Shown: positions 62,801 to 64,000 of the stretch, in pieces
Layout: each line of letters begins with the position of its first letter
How positions within the stretch are numbered: position 1 is the first letter of the stretch
NCBI GenBank assembly: GCA_035271585.1
Contig: DATERL010000209.1
Span: 1-64,000 of the forward strand
Length of the DNA stretch: 64,000 nucleotides
Direction of reading: 5' to 3'
DNA from: Roseimarinus sp035271585
GTDB lineage: Bacteria > Bacteroidota > Bacteroidia > Bacteroidales > Prolixibacteraceae
Program-made: the position numbers and the translations under genes
The notes under the pieces: model-generated
Database searches by the model: none
What the model saw: the letters and a program-made list of their open reading frames with translations, nothing else
What the model was told of the DNA's origin: nothing

Positions 62801-62894
62801 TGTTCCGGCAGTTTATCTGTTAATTTCAAGTGAAACGAAAAGTAATATTAATGAACTCAAAAATGCAGTTGAAATTGAATTTGCTGAAAAATAA
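59823..62894 (+). CDS. RND efflux pump, inner-membrane transporter (AcrB/HAE1 type)
   Basis: The 1023-residue transporter has the two-fold RND layout: 12 membrane helices and two large periplasmic loops. The proton-relay aspartate pair is in GLVVDDAIVMMENIY, and the family motifs GVREFPSVDPPIISVSTSYPGA and FTPMLSTKLL are present. It exports drugs or other hydrophobic compounds by proton exchange. The HAE1 branch, rather than the metal (CzcA) branch, is indicated by the motifs. The stop overlaps the TolC-like gene by about 32 bp. Confidence 0.95.
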   Translation: MSLSSTSIQRPVLSTVFSLVILLFGAIGMTFLGVREFPSVDPPIISVSTSYPGANSDVIETQITEPLEQSINGIPGIRTLTSQSSQGRSNITVEFELSVDMETAANDVRDKVSQAQRFLPRDCDPPTVSKADADASPIMMLSIQSTQRSLLEISEIADLTFKEQLQTISGVSAVMIWGEKRYAMRIWLDPAKMAGYQLTPLDIRNAISRENVELPAGSIEGNTTELTIRALGLMTTPAEFNNLILRQTGDQIVRVSDIGRAELGPESLRGITKMNGVPMIATAIIPQPGANHIEIVDEVYQRLEYIKKDLPDDVSYEIGFDNTQYIRSSINEVKDTIFLAFILVVIIIFVFLRDWRTTVIPILVIPVSLIGAFFIMYIAGYTINVLTLLAIVLSIGLVVDDAIVMMENIYVKIEEGMTPLEAGIKGSNEIFFAIISTTITLVAVFIPIVFLEGMTGRLFREFSVVIAGAVVISSFVALTFTPMLSTKLLKTRHKRSKAYNYTEKFFVAFNKAYKNSLDSFLKKKYISLLVILLSLVLIFVFWKIIPAEMAPLEDRSQLNVSITSQEGATYEYNLSYVEEISTLVRSEIPEYDKVTDMIWGSGGGFVRILLNSPSERDRSQQEIAAQLTLELQKRTQARANVIQQSTFGGRRAGLPIQYVLQAPTIDKLREVLPAFMSEVNDNSTFVMADVNLKFTKPELQIIINRDKANLLGVSTQNIGQTLQLALSGQRFGYFIMNGKQYQILGELAREDRNKPLDLKSLYVRNNEGKMIQLDNFVTLQESTAPPQLYRYNRFVAATVSAGLAEGKTISQGIEEMDKISKKVLDDSFRTALTGDSKDFTESSSSLMFAFLLAIVLIFLVLSAQFESFKDPIIVMMSVPLALTGALFFMWYFNVTMNIFSQIGIIMLIGLVTKNGILIVEFANQRKTMGMTKAEAISFSAAARFRPILMTSLSTILGVLPLALGWGEGAQSRVAMGIAVVGGLTLSTILTLYVVPAVYLLISSETKSNINELKNAVEIEFAEK

Positions 62895-64000
62895 AAAACA
62901 CTTGGTGCTTTTTGTTGCCATTATATGCATGTTGAATGTTGCACATGCCCAGGAAGTGTATGACCTTAATCGTTGTATTACTAATGGATTAGAGCAAAAC
63001 TTCTCCATAAAGGTTATTCGTAACCAGCAGGATATAGCAAAAAATAACTATACACGAGGAAGTGCCGGAATGCTGCCTCACATTAGTTCGGTAAACCAAA
63101 TAGGCGGTACACTTAATAGTATCAATAATGAATCTCCAACATCGGCAAACGGCACTCATAATACTTATGCTTCGGCTGGTGTTGACTTGGGGATGACTAT
63201 TTTCAAAGGTTTTTTTGTGCAACGAACTTATCAAAAACTTGGACAATTATCTAACTTACAGGGGCTTACAACTCAAATGTCGGTCGAAAACCTAGTTGCT
63301 AAAATTACTTCGGAATACAACTACTATATTCAGCAAATTGCACAATATCAAACACTTGCCTATGCTGTTATGTTATCGCGCGAGCGTGTTCGTATCGACG
63401 AACAACGTTACTTATTGGGTAGTGCTTCCAAAGTAGAACTATTGCAATCAAAAGTGTATCTGAATTCTGATAGTTCGCGTTATTCAAAACAAAATGAGCT
63501 GATACGCAGCTCACAAATTAGGTTGAACCAGCTCATGGCTTCCGAAAATTTGGGGCAGCATGTAATTCCTGCCGATTCCCTTATTCACATTAACGAAACC
63601 TTGAAATATGAAGACTTGCTTTCACAAACACTTGAGTTGAATACAGCTTTACAAATTGCGACAACAAATCAGGAAATTACCGAAACGGACTATAAACTCA
63701 TCGCTTCGAGGGCTTATCCTTATTTGACTTTTAAAACAGGCTATGACTATAACTACCGCGGGACTCAAACTGGATCGACAACTCAAAACAATACGAATGG
63801 TATTGTAAATTACGGATTAACTTTAGGTGTCGATTTATTTGATGGTTTTAATCGTAAACGCGAAAAAACAAATGCACTCATCGAGTTAGAAAACAAAAAG
63901 CTTAAATACAGTGAAGTTGAGCAAGCCGTTAAATCTGATTTACTGACCATATTTTATGCTTACGAGAATAATATCAGACTACTGCGCCTCGAAGAACAAA
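62863..64000 (+). CDS. TolC-family outer membrane efflux protein (3' end outside window)
   Basis: From the ATG at 62863 (62851 is also possible) the frame is open to the window edge, 379 residues. A signal peptide (about 15-31, ending AHAQE) is followed by the typical TolC start VYDLNRCITNGLEQNFSIKV, long amphipathic helices (RYLLGSASKVELLQSKVYLNS) and beta-strand stretches (YGLTLGVDLFDGFNRKRE). It overlaps the pump gene by 32 bp and completes the tripartite efflux operon. The C-terminus is missing from the window. Confidence 0.93.
   Translation, partial: MQLKLNLLKNKKHLVLFVAIICMLNVAHAQEVYDLNRCITNGLEQNFSIKVIRNQQDIAKNNYTRGSAGMLPHISSVNQIGGTLNSINNESPTSANGTHNTYASAGVDLGMTIFKGFFVQRTYQKLGQLSNLQGLTTQMSVENLVAKITSEYNYYIQQIAQYQTLAYAVMLSRERVRIDEQRYLLGSASKVELLQSKVYLNSDSSRYSKQNELIRSSQIRLNQLMASENLGQHVIPADSLIHINETLKYEDLLSQTLELNTALQIATTNQEITETDYKLIASRAYPYLTFKTGYDYNYRGTQTGSTTQNNTNGIVNYGLTLGVDLFDGFNRKREKTNALIELENKKLKYSEVEQAVKSDLLTIFYAYENNIRLLRLEEQ

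Noticed and set aside
1..64000. tRNA, rRNA genes and CRISPR arrays
   Set aside because: No cloverleaf with a TTCGANNC arm, no rRNA stretch and no regularly spaced repeat with unique spacers was seen on reading; a dedicated scan was not possible.

Overview
The window is chromosomal DNA of a Bacteroidota bacterium, most like the environmental Bacteroidales/Marinilabiliales. The support is: promoters of the TAnnTTTG type (with TTTG about 19-21 bp upstream) and few Shine-Dalgarno sites; type IX secretion (T9SS) C-terminal sorting domains on two giant proteins; HU-CCDC81/SPOR, DUF4292 and DUF134 proteins; the mutL-rhomboid-rhomboid arrangement; and GH3 and GH43 glycosidases. I cannot name the genus. 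I saw no tRNA, rRNA or CRISPR array.

Layout. 1-310: 3' end of an IS4-type transposase. 0.7-8.2 kb: housekeeping and stress genes (GH3 glucosidase, msrB, Fe/Mn superoxide dismutase, a 57-residue winged-helix protein, an iron-sulfur flavoprotein, a DUF134/CobO-type adenosyltransferase pair, diacylglycerol kinase). 8.2-8.35 kb: a candidate small RNA on the minus strand. 8.7-16.4 kb: class I aminotransferase, a GH114-like lipoprotein with permuted domain order, histidine kinase, dxs, OmpA-type lipoprotein, EEP-family hydrolase. 16.5-32.4 kb: two giant T9SS surface proteins in one operon (3275 and 1686 residues). 32.4-36.4 kb: rhomboid, rhomboid, mutL and a small membrane protein. 36.7-44.4 kb: YifB/ComM ATPase, GH43 glycosidase, HAD phosphatase, and surface-sugar genes (GT2, rfbB, galE). 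44.5-51.4 kb: cell-envelope genes (HU/SPOR protein, LD-carboxypeptidase, YraN, dUTPase, TPR lipoprotein, DUF4292 lipoprotein, EnvC-like protein). 51.5-64 kb: Crp/Fnr regulator, OsmC, DUF2141, MDR dehydrogenase, a beta-propeller sensor kinase, and an RND efflux operon whose TolC-like gene runs off the right edge.

The most notable structure is the 16.5-32.4 kb block. The last 86 bases of the rhomboid gene (32415-32500) recur at 16453-16538, just upstream of the EEP gene, as part of an 88-bp direct repeat with three mismatches. The left copy is an orphan gene end. The simplest reading is that a 15.9-kb block carrying the two giant surface-protein genes was inserted at the 3' end of the rhomboid gene and split a former mutL-rhomboid-rhomboid-EEP run. 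No integrase or transposase lies inside it. Other notable items are the minus-strand small RNA with a complete promoter and terminator, the permuted GH114-like lipoprotein, a GltD-type flavoprotein without its NAD(P)H-binding domain, and an operator-like palindrome at the start of the RND operon.
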